DNA from: Acidovorax soli
Lineage (GTDB): Bacteria; Pseudomonadota; Gammaproteobacteria; Burkholderiales; Burkholderiaceae_C
Direction of reading: 5' to 3'
Assembly (NCBI RefSeq): GCF_014207955.1
Contig: NZ_JACHLK010000004.1
Coordinates: forward strand, 372,001 to 436,000
DNA: 64,000 nucleotides
Shown here: in pieces, positions 8,398 to 16,462 of the stretch
Numbering within the stretch: position 1 is the first letter of the stretch
How the letters are laid out: every line of letters starts with the position of its first letter
The notes under the pieces: generated by a model
Database searches by the model: none
What the model saw: only the letters and a program-made list of their open reading frames with translations
What the model was told of the DNA's origin: nothing
Program-made: the position numbers and the translations under genes

Positions 8398-8528
8398 CCG
8401 ACGACGAGACACACGCCTTCTTCACCCACCTCACGGGCGCGCACGGCGCCATGCTGTGGGGCCGCGCCATCTGCGAAATGATGGGGGAGGGCTGCTGGCT
8501 CGCTGTGGCCCGCCGTGGCCCGTGGCGA
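8398..8528 (+). pseudogene. Truncated copy of the RibD/DHFR-like gene at 3644-4207
   Basis: About 130 bases match the middle of the upstream reductase gene. Translation gives DETHAFFTHLTGAHGAMLWG and then RAICEMMGEGCWLAVAR against DEETHAFFTRLMDAHGAMLW and GRTTYEMMEGYWPAVARG. It has an extra codon, no start, no N-terminus and no C-terminus. It sits between two unrelated minus-strand genes and records an old duplication and decay, or the edge of a rearrangement, spanning the genes at 4.2-8.3 kb. Confidence 0.85.
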
Positions 8529-8569
8529 TGACCAGCGATTCTCTGCGCGCGCTTCGTGCATCGCTGGTG

Positions 8570-9874
8570 TTAGCCGGTCATCGCCTTCAGCGCCGCCACC
8601 AGCTTGTCCATATCGCCCTCGGTCGTATAGAGCGCCGGTGAAATCCGGATGCACTGGCCCTTGGCCACGCCGGCACGGCGCACCGAGAAGATGCCGTGCT
8701 TGTCGCGCAGCTCGGCGACGATGGCGTTGTTGTCCGCCGCGCTGGTCTTGCCTGCGAGGCGGAACGAGGTGATGCCCGCGGCCATGCCCGGCTCGTCGGG
8801 CGTGAGGATTTCCAGGCCCTTGAAACCACGCGCGCGGCTGACCCAATGGTCGCGCAGATGGCGCAGCCGCGCCTGCTTGGCGCGGGCACCGATGTCCTGG
8901 TGCAGCTTGAGCGCGGTGGGCAGCGTGAGAAAGGTCGCAAAGTTGGCGGTGCCGGTGTGCACGCGCGAGCGGATGTCGGTGGGCGGAAAGTCTTCGTCGC
9001 CCAAGGCGCGGTCGATGTCGGGCAAACGGTCCTTCTTGATATACATGAAACCCGCGCCCAGCGGAGCGCCGATCCACTTGTGCAGGTTGAAGCCCACGAA
9101 ATCGGATTGGAGGTCGCGCACATTGAAGTCGATCTGGCCCCAGGAGTGGGCCGCATCCACCACCACGTCCACGCCGCGCGCGCGGGCCATGGCTGCGATT
9201 TCCGCCACCGGAATCACCAGGCCGGTGCGGTGGCTCAGATGCGTGAGCAGCAACAGGCGCGCCTTGGGGTGGCTTTCGAGCTGCTTTTGATAGGTCTGCA
9301 GTACGGCTTCGCGCGTTGCGGGCTCGGGGATGGCAAAGCGCACCACGTCGACACCGCGGCGATCCTTCAGCCAGTTCATCGCGTACTGCATGGAGTCGTA
9401 GTCCAGGTCGGCGTACAGCACGGTGTCGCCGGCCTTGAGCTTGTTGTAGCCGGCGATCAACAGCTGCAACGCTTCGGTGGCGCCCCGCGTGAAGGCGATT
9501 TCTTCCACGGAGCAGCCCACGGCGGCGGCCAGTGCGGCGCGGATCGGCTCGATCTCGCGGCCGTAGGCGTTGCGCGCATAGAACGAGTTGTCGCGGTTCA
9601 CCATGTCGGTTTTGGCAAGGTACTCGCGGCGCACCGGCTCGGCCATGACGCCCCAGTAGCCGTTTTCCAGATTGACGATGTCCGGCGTGACCGCGTAGAG
9701 GGAGCGCACTGCCGCCCAATAGTTGGCGTCAGTCGCCAGGGCCTGGCCCGGCGCGGCGGGCAGGGTCACCAACGAACCGGCCGTTTGTGCAACGGCGCGG
9801 CCCACCGAGGCCACGGTGGTGGCGGTGGCCGCCAGACCCAGCATGAAGCCACGGCGTTCGGAGGACGTGATCAT
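8570..9874 (-). CDS. Tat-exported class V aminotransferase / isopenicillin-N-epimerase-like PLP enzyme
   Basis: PLP-dependent fold-type I protein of 434 residues. The N-terminus SERRGFMLGLAATATT is a twin-arginine signal followed by AVAQ, a signal peptidase site, so it should act folded in the periplasm. Family signs are FTRGATEALQLLIAGY (cofactor phosphate loop), VVVDAAHSWGQ (Asp that pairs with the PLP pyridine nitrogen) and NLHKWIGAPLG (Schiff-base Lys). Related proteins are annotated as epimerases or cysteine desulfurase-like enzymes; the substrate is unknown. A perfect inverted repeat at 9960-9977 lies in its promoter region. Confidence 0.85.
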   Translation of the reverse strand: MITSSERRGFMLGLAATATTVASVGRAVAQTAGSLVTLPAAPGQALATDANYWAAVRSLYAVTPDIVNLENGYWGVMAEPVRREYLAKTDMVNRDNSFYARNAYGREIEPIRAALAAAVGCSVEEIAFTRGATEALQLLIAGYNKLKAGDTVLYADLDYDSMQYAMNWLKDRRGVDVVRFAIPEPATREAVLQTYQKQLESHPKARLLLLTHLSHRTGLVIPVAEIAAMARARGVDVVVDAAHSWGQIDFNVRDLQSDFVGFNLHKWIGAPLGAGFMYIKKDRLPDIDRALGDEDFPPTDIRSRVHTGTANFATFLTLPTALKLHQDIGARAKQARLRHLRDHWVSRARGFKGLEILTPDEPGMAAGITSFRLAGKTSAADNNAIVAELRDKHGIFSVRRAGVAKGQCIRISPALYTTEGDMDKLVAALKAMTG

Positions 9875-9959
9875 GGGTTTTTTTCCTTCGTCAAAATGGG
9901 GTGTGCCTGCGGTTGTAGCAGGCTGGCATGACAGAAGTTTTTGCCCATCAGAGTGGCTA

Positions 9960-9977
9960 AGAACGTAAACACGTTCT
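9960..9977. promoter_or_regulatory. Inverted repeat, possible operator
   Basis: AGAACGT (9960-9966), spacer AAAC, ACGTTCT (9971-9977). This perfect 7-bp palindrome with a 4-base spacer resembles TetR-type operators. It lies 86 bases upstream of the start of the exported PLP enzyme. No regulator gene is adjacent, so the binding protein is unknown. Confidence 0.45.
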
Positions 9978-10047
9978 AGCACCACCGATCCACGAAGCGT
10001 GCGCAGATGGTCGCTGCCGTCAATTGCAGCAGCGCTTGTTTCTCCCC

Positions 10048-10974
10048 CTATTTTTTCTCGGCGACCGAGAAGCCGTAGATTGTTTCGGTCACACGCTTCT
10101 GGATGCTCTGCCACTCTGGCAGCAGGCCACGGCGATATATGACCCTGGCTTCCGCGTGCATCACCGGCTCCAGGCTGAAATCGTGGCGGCACGGGGCGGA
10201 GGCTAGGGGCCGGTTGCTGCACTTGATGACCGCAATGCGGCTTTCGTCTTCGCCTGCGCCGTCACCACCCGCCCCGCCCGCCAACTTTCCGATGAAGACA
10301 TCGTCCGCATGCGTGTGCTCGCGGTAGGGCTTGCCATTGGCGGGGTCGATGCCCTTGGGGGCATACACCTCCAGGTCGAATTCCCGGTCGGCCAGCTTCT
10401 CGTACAGGTAGGGGGGCTTCGATGCGGGATCGAGCATGCTGCGCAGCGAGTTGTCCCTGAGGCGGATGACGGCTCCGGCGCCCGAGTACATGTCGGCAGC
10501 GTTGATCCCGACCGATATCCAATGGGTCGTTGCGATTTTCCGGTCCCGGTAGTCCTGCCAGTGGGCCAGGCTGTCTCTGCCGACCATCTCGGGGTAGCGC
10601 ACGTGGAAGCCAAAGCTGCCCAGCTTCGACTTGGGCGTTATCACGGGCCGGGGGCCTTTGGGGGCATCGCCCAATCCCGGGTCGCCCTCGTACTGCACAT
10701 AGTTGGCAAAGTGCGCGGGTATGGCCACCAGCATCCCGCCCAGGTCGCCGCGCACGGTCTTGGTCGCAAACTGGGCCGCCGCCATCTGGGGCGGCTGGAA
10801 CCCATCGGCAAAGCCCTGCGGACGTGGCTGTGTGGCCCAGGTCCACAGCACGCCGAGCAGCGCCACGGTGAGGGCGATCAGCAACACGGGGACCGTCCAC
10901 TGCAGCGGTGTGATGGGGGCTGGCCGCGTTGATTTTTCTTTCTTCTCTTTTTCTTTTTCTTTTTCTTCCACCAT
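10048..10974 (-). CDS. Membrane-anchored hypothetical protein with Lys-Glu repeat N-terminus
   Basis: A 308-residue protein. The first 14 residues alternate Lys and Glu (MVEEKEKEKEKKEK), encoded by a GAAAAA hexanucleotide repeat; one membrane helix follows (WTVPVLLIALTVALLGVLWT), then a large periplasmic part. That part has GSFGFHVRYPEMVGRD and HADDVFIGKLAGG and is likely a single strand-rich domain. No family is recognised. ATG 10974 is preceded by GGAG. The charged cytoplasmic tail could change length in steps of two residues through slippage. Confidence 0.65.
   Translation of the reverse strand: MVEEKEKEKEKKEKSTRPAPITPLQWTVPVLLIALTVALLGVLWTWATQPRPQGFADGFQPPQMAAAQFATKTVRGDLGGMLVAIPAHFANYVQYEGDPGLGDAPKGPRPVITPKSKLGSFGFHVRYPEMVGRDSLAHWQDYRDRKIATTHWISVGINAADMYSGAGAVIRLRDNSLRSMLDPASKPPYLYEKLADREFDLEVYAPKGIDPANGKPYREHTHADDVFIGKLAGGAGGDGAGEDESRIAVIKCSNRPLASAPCRHDFSLEPVMHAEARVIYRRGLLPEWQSIQKRVTETIYGFSVAEKK
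10944..10968. repeat. Hexanucleotide microsatellite inside a coding region
   Basis: About three and a half units of CTTTTT on the plus strand (GAAAAA on the coding strand) encode the Lys-Glu dipeptides at the N-terminus of the protein at 10048-10974. Because the unit is six bases, gain or loss would keep the frame. Confidence 0.6.
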
Positions 10975-11054
10975 GGGGCTCCTGCGTGTGCATCCTCCAT
11001 CCGATCATGCCACCGGGTCTGCGCACCATGCCCGATTCAGCCGCGGCCGCGGCG

Positions 11055-11088
11055 GCGCCGGTGCTTACAACTGCACACAGCAGGGCGC
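11055..11088 (+). repeat. 34-bp direct repeat, copy 1, upstream of an exported protein gene
   Basis: Identical over 34 bases to 13257-13290. The core reads CGGTGCTTACAACTGCACAC. The copy ends 167 bases before the ATG of the exported protein at 11255. Copy 2 ends 159 bases before the ATG of another exported protein. The shared distance suggests a common promoter or operator. Confidence 0.8.
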
Positions 11089-11254
11089 CCCGCACCGCCC
11101 GTGCAAGGTGATGACCATCACAAGCCCGCGGCGCAGCCCTCGGCACAATCGATTCCCATCGCAGGCCGGCCACCGCGTCGGCCCTGCCTGCCTGCACTGC
11201 ACTGCCTTCACTACCTGTCCGGCCACGGCCCGGTTCATCTTTCAAGGAGCCTGC

Positions 11255-12085
11255 ATGACGATGACGACGACCATCCTTCGCCCCTCCCGCATCGCCCTGG
11301 CTGCCGCGCTGGCGCTGCTGGGCGCATCGGCCGCCACGGCCCAGGTCAAGGCCCTGGCCGCCATGGAGGGCGAGCTGCAGGCCAGCCGCCTGGTGGTGGA
11401 TGTGCGCGACTTGCCCACCCCGGGCCCGGCCGCTTCGCCGGCAGAACAGCCCACGCAACTGTGGTTTGCCGTGCTGCACAAGGGGCAGCTGTACTTCCAT
11501 GGCGGGGCTGCGGGCTTCGCGGCCTTTCAGTGCCCGGGCGCGTGCAATGCACCGGCCTACAAGACGGCGGCGTCGGGGCACGAGACCATCGTCGTCAACG
11601 GTTGGGACGCGAGCGGTGCGCTCGGCGCCAAGCTCTACGTGGGCTGGGGCCGCTCGTTCGGCGAGATGGTGGACAACACGCAGATGCTGGAAGTGCACAC
11701 GGTGGAGCCGCCTTCGTCAGACCCGCTGTCGCGCGTGTACAGCGGCATCTACGCCTGTGGCAAGCAGGCCACGGGACCCAAGGACATGAGCATCAAGGCC
11801 ACCGTCACCGCGGCCGAAGCCACCGTCGTGCTGGGCCCCAGGGGATCCCGTTGGTTCGGGGTTCGCCATTCGCCCATCGCCACGCTTTCCGCGGTCAATG
11901 CCGCCACCAACCCCACCTTGTTCTGGTACTTCGAATATGCCAATGGAATGTCGCCGCCCTGGGGTGTGACCGCGCAATTCACGGCGCCTGCCCGCCCCGA
12001 CGCGCCCGACTCCCGGGGCGGCTTGCTCCTGACATTGAGGGGCGCCGGGGACATTCTCTACAACGAGGTCTGCGAGAAGATGTGA
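11255..12085 (+). CDS. Exported hypothetical protein, 276 residues
   Basis: Signal peptide (LRPSRIALAAALALLGASAATAQ) cleaved after ATAQ. The mature protein is strand-rich with paired Cys (FQCPGACNA; YACGKQA; NEVCEK) that could form disulphides in the periplasm or outside. The segment HKGQLYFHGG and LYVGWGRSFGEMVDNTQMLE resembles the C-terminal VGYG..DML motif found in several exported proteins of this family, here in the middle. AAGGAG stands 7 bases before ATG 11255. A 34-bp repeat lies upstream (11055-11088). Function unknown. Confidence 0.7.
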   Translation: MTMTTTILRPSRIALAAALALLGASAATAQVKALAAMEGELQASRLVVDVRDLPTPGPAASPAEQPTQLWFAVLHKGQLYFHGGAAGFAAFQCPGACNAPAYKTAASGHETIVVNGWDASGALGAKLYVGWGRSFGEMVDNTQMLEVHTVEPPSSDPLSRVYSGIYACGKQATGPKDMSIKATVTAAEATVVLGPRGSRWFGVRHSPIATLSAVNAATNPTLFWYFEYANGMSPPWGVTAQFTAPARPDAPDSRGGLLLTLRGAGDILYNEVCEKM

Positions 12086-12328
12086 CGCCGCCGCTGCCGC
12101 TGCCGCCGCGCAGCGCTCGTCGCGCCTGCAGCAACGCGCCACCCGGCCCCTGCGGGCGCTGCTGGCCTGCGCCCAGCCGGCAAGACAAGGCCATCCATCG
12201 GCTATGAATGGGACAACACATGCCACGGCAGGCCATGGCGTGGCATGGCGCATCGCATGGCAGTGGGCCAAAGGCACGCAGATCCGGCGCTTGCCAGCAG
12301 GCCTTGCCGATGAAGTTGCCTGCCAGGT

Positions 12329-12643
12329 TCAAGTGGCCCGGACGTGCAGAAAAATGGCAGCGCCAAGCATCAACAAGCCTGGCGATAGATTACCCACCCA
12401 GACGGAAGCCCGCGAGGTCGAGCGGCTCATGTAGCGGGACTCGGCCAGCAGCCAGGCCTGTCCTTCAGGGGTCAGCTGCCACCACACCATCACCCCGCCA
12501 CCGGCCAGGCAGCCCACCCCCACCGCGCCCAGCAGCGCAATGAAAATGCTGCCCGTGGTGCTTGCCGCCGGCACGATGGCAAGCAAGGCCACAAAGGCGG
12601 TAGCGGCGGCCTGCCATCTCTCTGCGCGAGCAAAAGCGTCCAT
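12329..12643 (-). CDS. Small three-helix membrane protein
   Basis: A 104-residue protein with three hydrophobic segments (AATAFVALLAIVPAA, IFIALLGAVGVGCLAGGGVM, LLMLGAAIFLHV). ATG 12643. No family recognised. It shares its overall plan with the next minus-strand small membrane protein at 12848-13120 but not its sequence. Confidence 0.6.
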   Translation of the reverse strand: MDAFARAERWQAAATAFVALLAIVPAASTTGSIFIALLGAVGVGCLAGGGVMVWWQLTPEGQAWLLAESRYMSRSTSRASVWVGNLSPGLLMLGAAIFLHVRAT

Positions 12644-12847
12644 CGAGCACTCCCATCAAACGATTCATCGGCCCTTGGGCCTTGGATACGTACCATGCCC
12701 CCCGCATTGGCTACCTGAACCGTTCAACACGCAAGATAAACCTGGCCAGGCCCCGGGGGGGCCTGTCCATGCCTGCCCCGCAGCGGTGGCCCCAGTGTGC
12801 TGTGCCCTCAGGCCGGGCCGCATGCCCGATGGCTTGATTGGTGGGGT

Positions 12848-13120
12848 TCAGCGGCCGCGGCGGCGCTGCTGCTGCTCCTGCCTGAGCACCCGCACCCCCA
12901 CCCAGGCCACGCCAGCGCCCAGCGTGGCCCAGAGCAGGTGGTACACGACCCAGCCGGCGGGCGTGCCCAGTGCGGCCTGCAGTGCCTGCGCCATGGCGCC
13001 CCGCAGCAGCGATGGGGTGGGCGGTGGTGCGGCCAGGGTGAGGGCGCCCCAGGCGCTGAAAACGAACACGCCGCCGCCGACAACGGCGAAGAACCACGCC
13101 AGCCACCTTGCCTCTCGCAT
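12848..13120 (-). CDS. Small two-helix membrane protein
   Basis: Ninety residues starting at ATG 13120 (MREARWLAWFFAVVGGGVFV), with a second helix near the C-terminus (WVVYHLLWATLGAGVAWVGV) and a basic, Gln-rich tail. GGAGGGA precedes the start. An upstream in-frame ATG at 13219 would add 33 residues that look non-coding. Function unknown. Confidence 0.6.
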   Translation of the reverse strand: MREARWLAWFFAVVGGGVFVFSAWGALTLAAPPPTPSLLRGAMAQALQAALGTPAGWVVYHLLWATLGAGVAWVGVRVLRQEQQQRRRGR

Positions 13121-13256
13121 ACCTTCTTCCCTCCTTGTCGTCGTGATGGCTGCCCGCCATGGGGACCTGCCGTGGGCGGGCCCGGACCGCGCTTGCTGGC
13201 AAGCCATAGTTTGCCGCACAGGCGCAGCCCAGCCCGCGGCTGCTGCTGCTGCTGCT

Positions 13257-13290
13257 GCGCCGGTGCTTACAACTGCACACAGCAGGGCGC
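13257..13290 (+). repeat. 34-bp direct repeat, copy 2, upstream of a lipoprotein gene
   Basis: Perfect copy of 11055-11088. It is preceded by a short run of CTG triplets (13240-13257) and ends 159 bases before the lipoprotein start at 13449. The rest of the 328-base gap (13121-13448) holds no gene. Confidence 0.8.
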
Positions 13291-13448
13291 AGCGCTGTGG
13301 CCGCGCTGGTGACCGGCGTCACGCGCGGTAAAGCCCCCTCGCCAGCACACTGGCCCACCACACCAACCAGGTGGAGCCAGGGCTGCCATGCCATGCCACG
13401 CATGGGCCATGCACCGCGAGCTTCCACCCCATCGAGAGGAGCTTTTGC

Positions 13449-14552
13449 ATGTTGTCCATTCCATCCCTGCTGGCGCCGCGCGCCCTGCCTCTGTCCCGGC
13501 CTCGGTCCGCACGCGCTGTGCGGCGCATCGTGCCCCTGGGCCTGGTTGCTGCTGCTGCCGCCGCCTTGCTGAGCGGCTGCGGCGGCGGGGGCGGTGGCGA
13601 CACGGCGCCCCCACCCGGCGCGACCCACCAGACGCTGGGCCTGTCGGTCACCGGGCTGGCGGCGGGCCAGAGCGTGGTGGTGCAGAACAATGGGGCGGAC
13701 GATTTCGCCGTGGCCGCCAATGGCCTCGTGCGCACCGCCGCCAGCTGGCCGCTGGGCAGCAGCTATGCCGTCACCGTCAAGACCCAGCCCACGGGCCAGC
13801 GCTGCACCGTGGCGCGGGGCACGGGCACGCTGGCCGCGGACAGCCCTGCGGTGCTGGTGGACTGCGCGCCGTTGCCAAGCGACCGCACCACCCTGGGCGG
13901 CAGCATCAGCGGCCTGTTCAACGGCAGCACGGTGGTGCTGACCACCGGGGGTGAGGACCTGGCCCTCACCGCCGACGGCGGCTTCACTTTCCCCACCCCG
14001 CTGGCCACCGGCGCGGCCTATGCCGTCACGGTCAAGTCCAAGCCCGTTGGCCTGGGCTGCGTGGTGCGCAATGGCGCGGGCACGATCACTGCCGCCGCGG
14101 TGAACCCGGTCGCGGTGAGTTGCGCCAGCTTGGGATCCCTGGCCTCCGGCTTCTGGGAGCAGGACCAGTGCCTCCCCGGGGCAGGCGGCACCGGGCTGAA
14201 GAACGGCTGGCGCCTGTCGCACGGCAGGCCCGCCCTGCTGACCTTCGACGCAGGCTCGGTCAGCTACCGCAATGCGCAGTGCACCGGCGTGGGCACGGTC
14301 GCGGCGGGGCCATTGCCTGGTGGCTTCACGACCATCATGATGGACCAGGATATGGACAGCGAGCTCTCGGCCACCTGGGTCTCCGGCGAGCTCATGAGCC
14401 CCCCCAGCAAGCCCATGGTGCTGGTGCGCAAGGACAACCACCTGTGCCTGCTGGACAACACGGCCACCCCCTCGGCCTACCCCAACGCGGCCAGCACGGC
14501 CAACGCGGTCACGGCCGCCATTGCCGCAGGCACCTGCTACACGCCGCGCTGA
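13449..14552 (+). CDS. Lipoprotein with two Ig-like repeats
   Basis: Signal peptide with basic N-region and lipobox LLSGC followed by a Gly linker (GGGGGGD), the usual start of surface lipoproteins in this family. Two tandem domains of about 75 residues follow, each with the plan GLSVTGLAAGQSVVV or GSISGLFNGSTVVL, a YAVTVK strand and a Cys pair (QRCTVARGTG with VLVDCA; LGCVVRNGAG with VAVSCA). A third, different domain ends the protein. GAGGAG lies upstream of ATG 13449. Probably an outer-membrane adhesin or binding lipoprotein; the ligand is unknown. It shares a 34-bp upstream repeat with 11255-12085. Confidence 0.8.
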   Translation: MLSIPSLLAPRALPLSRPRSARAVRRIVPLGLVAAAAAALLSGCGGGGGGDTAPPPGATHQTLGLSVTGLAAGQSVVVQNNGADDFAVAANGLVRTAASWPLGSSYAVTVKTQPTGQRCTVARGTGTLAADSPAVLVDCAPLPSDRTTLGGSISGLFNGSTVVLTTGGEDLALTADGGFTFPTPLATGAAYAVTVKSKPVGLGCVVRNGAGTITAAAVNPVAVSCASLGSLASGFWEQDQCLPGAGGTGLKNGWRLSHGRPALLTFDAGSVSYRNAQCTGVGTVAAGPLPGGFTTIMMDQDMDSELSATWVSGELMSPPSKPMVLVRKDNHLCLLDNTATPSAYPNAASTANAVTAAIAAGTCYTPR

Positions 14553-14643
14553 GCCTGCGGCCTGCGTGCTGCAAGCGCACGCTGCTCCCTGCCGCTGCGG
14601 TGGGTTCGCAACGGGGGCAGCGCAGCGTGCGTCACGGCCGTCC

Positions 14644-15291
14644 TCAGGCCTTCGGGTCTGCAGGCTGCGCCATGGCCTGCTGCGGGTCGCCAGCAGGCGG
14701 TAGCGTCGCCTTCGCCGGCCTTCGGAAAAACACCGCGCGGATGGCGAGAAAGGCCCCCAGCACCACCAGCAGCACCCACGATAGGACAGGGCCCCAGCCG
14801 TTCTGGATGGCCGTGTACTTGCGGGCCTTTTCTTCGTAGCCAAACCAGGTCTTCTCCGCGTTGCTCAGCTCGTAGCACAGGTCGCCACCGCCCATGGAGG
14901 CCGGCGCCATGAGCAGCGCCACCTGCTGGGTGCGAAGGTGCTCGGCGTATTGGTCGTTCAGGCGCACGTCACTTTCGTCCAGGCAGTTGGACGTGGACGA
15001 CGTGCCCAGTGCGCAGCTGCATTGGTGAACTGTTCCGTCCGCGCTGCGCACCCGGGTGGAATACTGCGAACGCTTGTTCGGCGCCGTGTCGTAACGCGCC
15101 AGCAGCCGCCCTTCCACGCGGGTGAGCTGGTTTTTGGGAGGGATCTCCACCAGGCTGGTACGCACCCCGTAGACGACCAGCAGCATCACCAGCACGAAGG
15201 GAATGCACTGGAGCCCGCCCACCAACGGGGTCAGCAACCAGACCACCCAGCTGAACAGGCCTTTGGTGCTTTTCACAACCAGGTTTTGCAT
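14644..15291 (-). CDS. Membrane protein with two helices flanking a periplasmic domain
   Basis: A 215-residue protein: N-terminal helix (GLQCIPFVLVMLLVVYGV), an extracytoplasmic domain with three Cys (HQCSCALG, SNCLDE) and a C-terminal helix (VLSWVLLVVLGAFLAIRAVF), then a Pro/Ala tail. Layout resembles DUF3592-type proteins, but I cannot confirm membership. ATG 15291. It converges with the lipoprotein gene, about 90 bases apart. Confidence 0.65.
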   Translation of the reverse strand: MQNLVVKSTKGLFSWVVWLLTPLVGGLQCIPFVLVMLLVVYGVRTSLVEIPPKNQLTRVEGRLLARYDTAPNKRSQYSTRVRSADGTVHQCSCALGTSSTSNCLDESDVRLNDQYAEHLRTQQVALLMAPASMGGGDLCYELSNAEKTWFGYEEKARKYTAIQNGWGPVLSWVLLVVLGAFLAIRAVFFRRPAKATLPPAGDPQQAMAQPADPKA

Positions 15292-15369
15292 GTCTCTTGG
15301 CGTGCTCCCGCGCTCACTTTTCGTGCTCCAAGCCCTGACCCGGGCCTTTCAATAAACCGGCCACGGCAA

Positions 15370-15468
15370 CCCCCAGGTCCGGCACCAGCACCTTGTGAAA
15401 GCGCCCCGCGCGCAGCATTGCGTCCACGCCGCTGCCACAGCCGATGAACCCGCGTAGCTCCCTCAGAC
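15370..15468 (-). pseudogene. Fragment matching the 3' end of the RCC1-like gene
   Basis: On the minus strand this reads RGFIGCGSGVDAMLRAGRFH, matching LRLFIGYGSDVDEMLRAGRF from the C-terminus of the RCC1-like protein at 16460-19219. DNA identity is also visible over about 100 bases. The frame is open (15314-15550) but lacks any start or signal sequence that would make it a functional gene. It is separated from its relative by the hydrolase gene, so a duplication and deletion is likely. Confidence 0.75.
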
Positions 15469-15521
15469 GGGTCGCATGGGTCAGGTGCAGGTCACCAGCC
15501 CTGTGCCACGCAGGGCCCTTG

Positions 15522-16400
15522 TCATACAGCGTGGGCGCGCAGCCAGGCAACGATGTCGGCCGTCACCTCATCGCGGTTCGTCTCGTTGAGGATTTCGTGG
15601 CGGGCGGCCGGGTACAGCTTCACCGTCACATCGGCAATGCCGGCATCGCGGTAGCGCTGGCCCAGCAGCTCGATCAGCGCACCGCCACCGGCCAGCGGAT
15701 CGGCGTCGCCCGAGGCAATGAGGAGGGGCAGGTCGCTGCGGATGCCGGCCAGCAACGCCGGGTCTGCCAGCCGGGCGGCGGGGGCGAAGAGCGAGGGGAT
15801 CACATCGCCCGGCACCTCCCACCCGCACCAGGGGTCGGCCACATAGGCATCGACCTCGGCGGCGTCGCGCGACAGCCATTCGTACCCCGTGCGGTGCGCA
15901 AAGCCTGCATTGAAAGCCGCCAGCCCCGACGGCGCATCGGCCGGTGCATTGGCCATGGCAGCGGCCAGCGCATCGAGCGCGGTGGAGCCCGAGAGAATGG
16001 CCCCTGCCCATATCGATGCGTGGTCCAGAAGCGCGGCTTGCGCTGCAAACGAACCCATCGAATGCGCGAACAGAAACACCGGCAGGCTGCCATGCTGCGC
16101 ACGCAGCGCCGAGCCATACTGGGCCACATCGGCAATCAGCCCGCCGAAACCCGCGGCACCGAAGTCGCCCAGGCGCCCCGCTGCCGTACGCCCGTGCCCC
16201 CGGTGGTCGACCGCGTGCACCACAAACCCCGCCGCATTGAGCTGCTGGGCAAAGCGGTCATAGCGCGCACCATGCTCGGCCAGCCCGTGGGCAATCTGCA
16301 CCACCCCGGCCGGCTGGCCCGCAACCTTGGCCCAGGTGTAGGTAGCCACCTGGGTGCCGTCTGCGTTGGAGAGGAAGGAAGCGGTGGACGTGGTGCTCAT
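15522..16400 (-). CDS. Alpha/beta hydrolase, monoacylglycerol lipase/lysophospholipase type
   Basis: A 292-residue cytoplasmic hydrolase. HGLAEHGARYDRFAQQL carries the oxyanion-hole region typical of the PldB/MGL family; the nucleophile motif is FAHSMGSFAAQ, Asp is expected in ASGDADPLAG and the catalytic His in YPAARHEILNE. Length and motif order fit a serine ester hydrolase that acts on lysophospholipids or monoacylglycerols. ATG 16400. Between its start and the stop of the upstream RCC1-like gene lies a partial copy of the dispersed repeat. Confidence 0.9.
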   Translation of the reverse strand: MSTTSTASFLSNADGTQVATYTWAKVAGQPAGVVQIAHGLAEHGARYDRFAQQLNAAGFVVHAVDHRGHGRTAAGRLGDFGAAGFGGLIADVAQYGSALRAQHGSLPVFLFAHSMGSFAAQAALLDHASIWAGAILSGSTALDALAAAMANAPADAPSGLAAFNAGFAHRTGYEWLSRDAAEVDAYVADPWCGWEVPGDVIPSLFAPAARLADPALLAGIRSDLPLLIASGDADPLAGGGALIELLGQRYRDAGIADVTVKLYPAARHEILNETNRDEVTADIVAWLRAHAV

Positions 16401-16427
16401 GCTTTCATTCTGACACGCAGGGGGCTG

Positions 16428-16462
16428 CAACGACGCCAGAAGAGTTTTGTTGGCCGCTCTCA
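16428..16462 (-). repeat. Partial copy of the stop-codon-anchored dispersed repeat
   Basis: On the minus strand the element begins TGAGAGCGGCCAACAAAACT at 16462 and runs for about 35 bases before losing similarity. Its TGA is the stop codon of the RCC1-like gene. Full relatives are at 32475-32590 and 55896-56013. Confidence 0.75.

Noticed and set aside
13238..13258. CTG run read as a CRISPR-like or satellite array
   Set aside because: Only six triplets in a non-coding stretch, with no spacer structure.
12711..14843. A 710-codon minus-strand open frame
   Set aside because: Antisense of the lipoprotein gene and neighbours; composition is not protein-like and it would cover three better supported genes.
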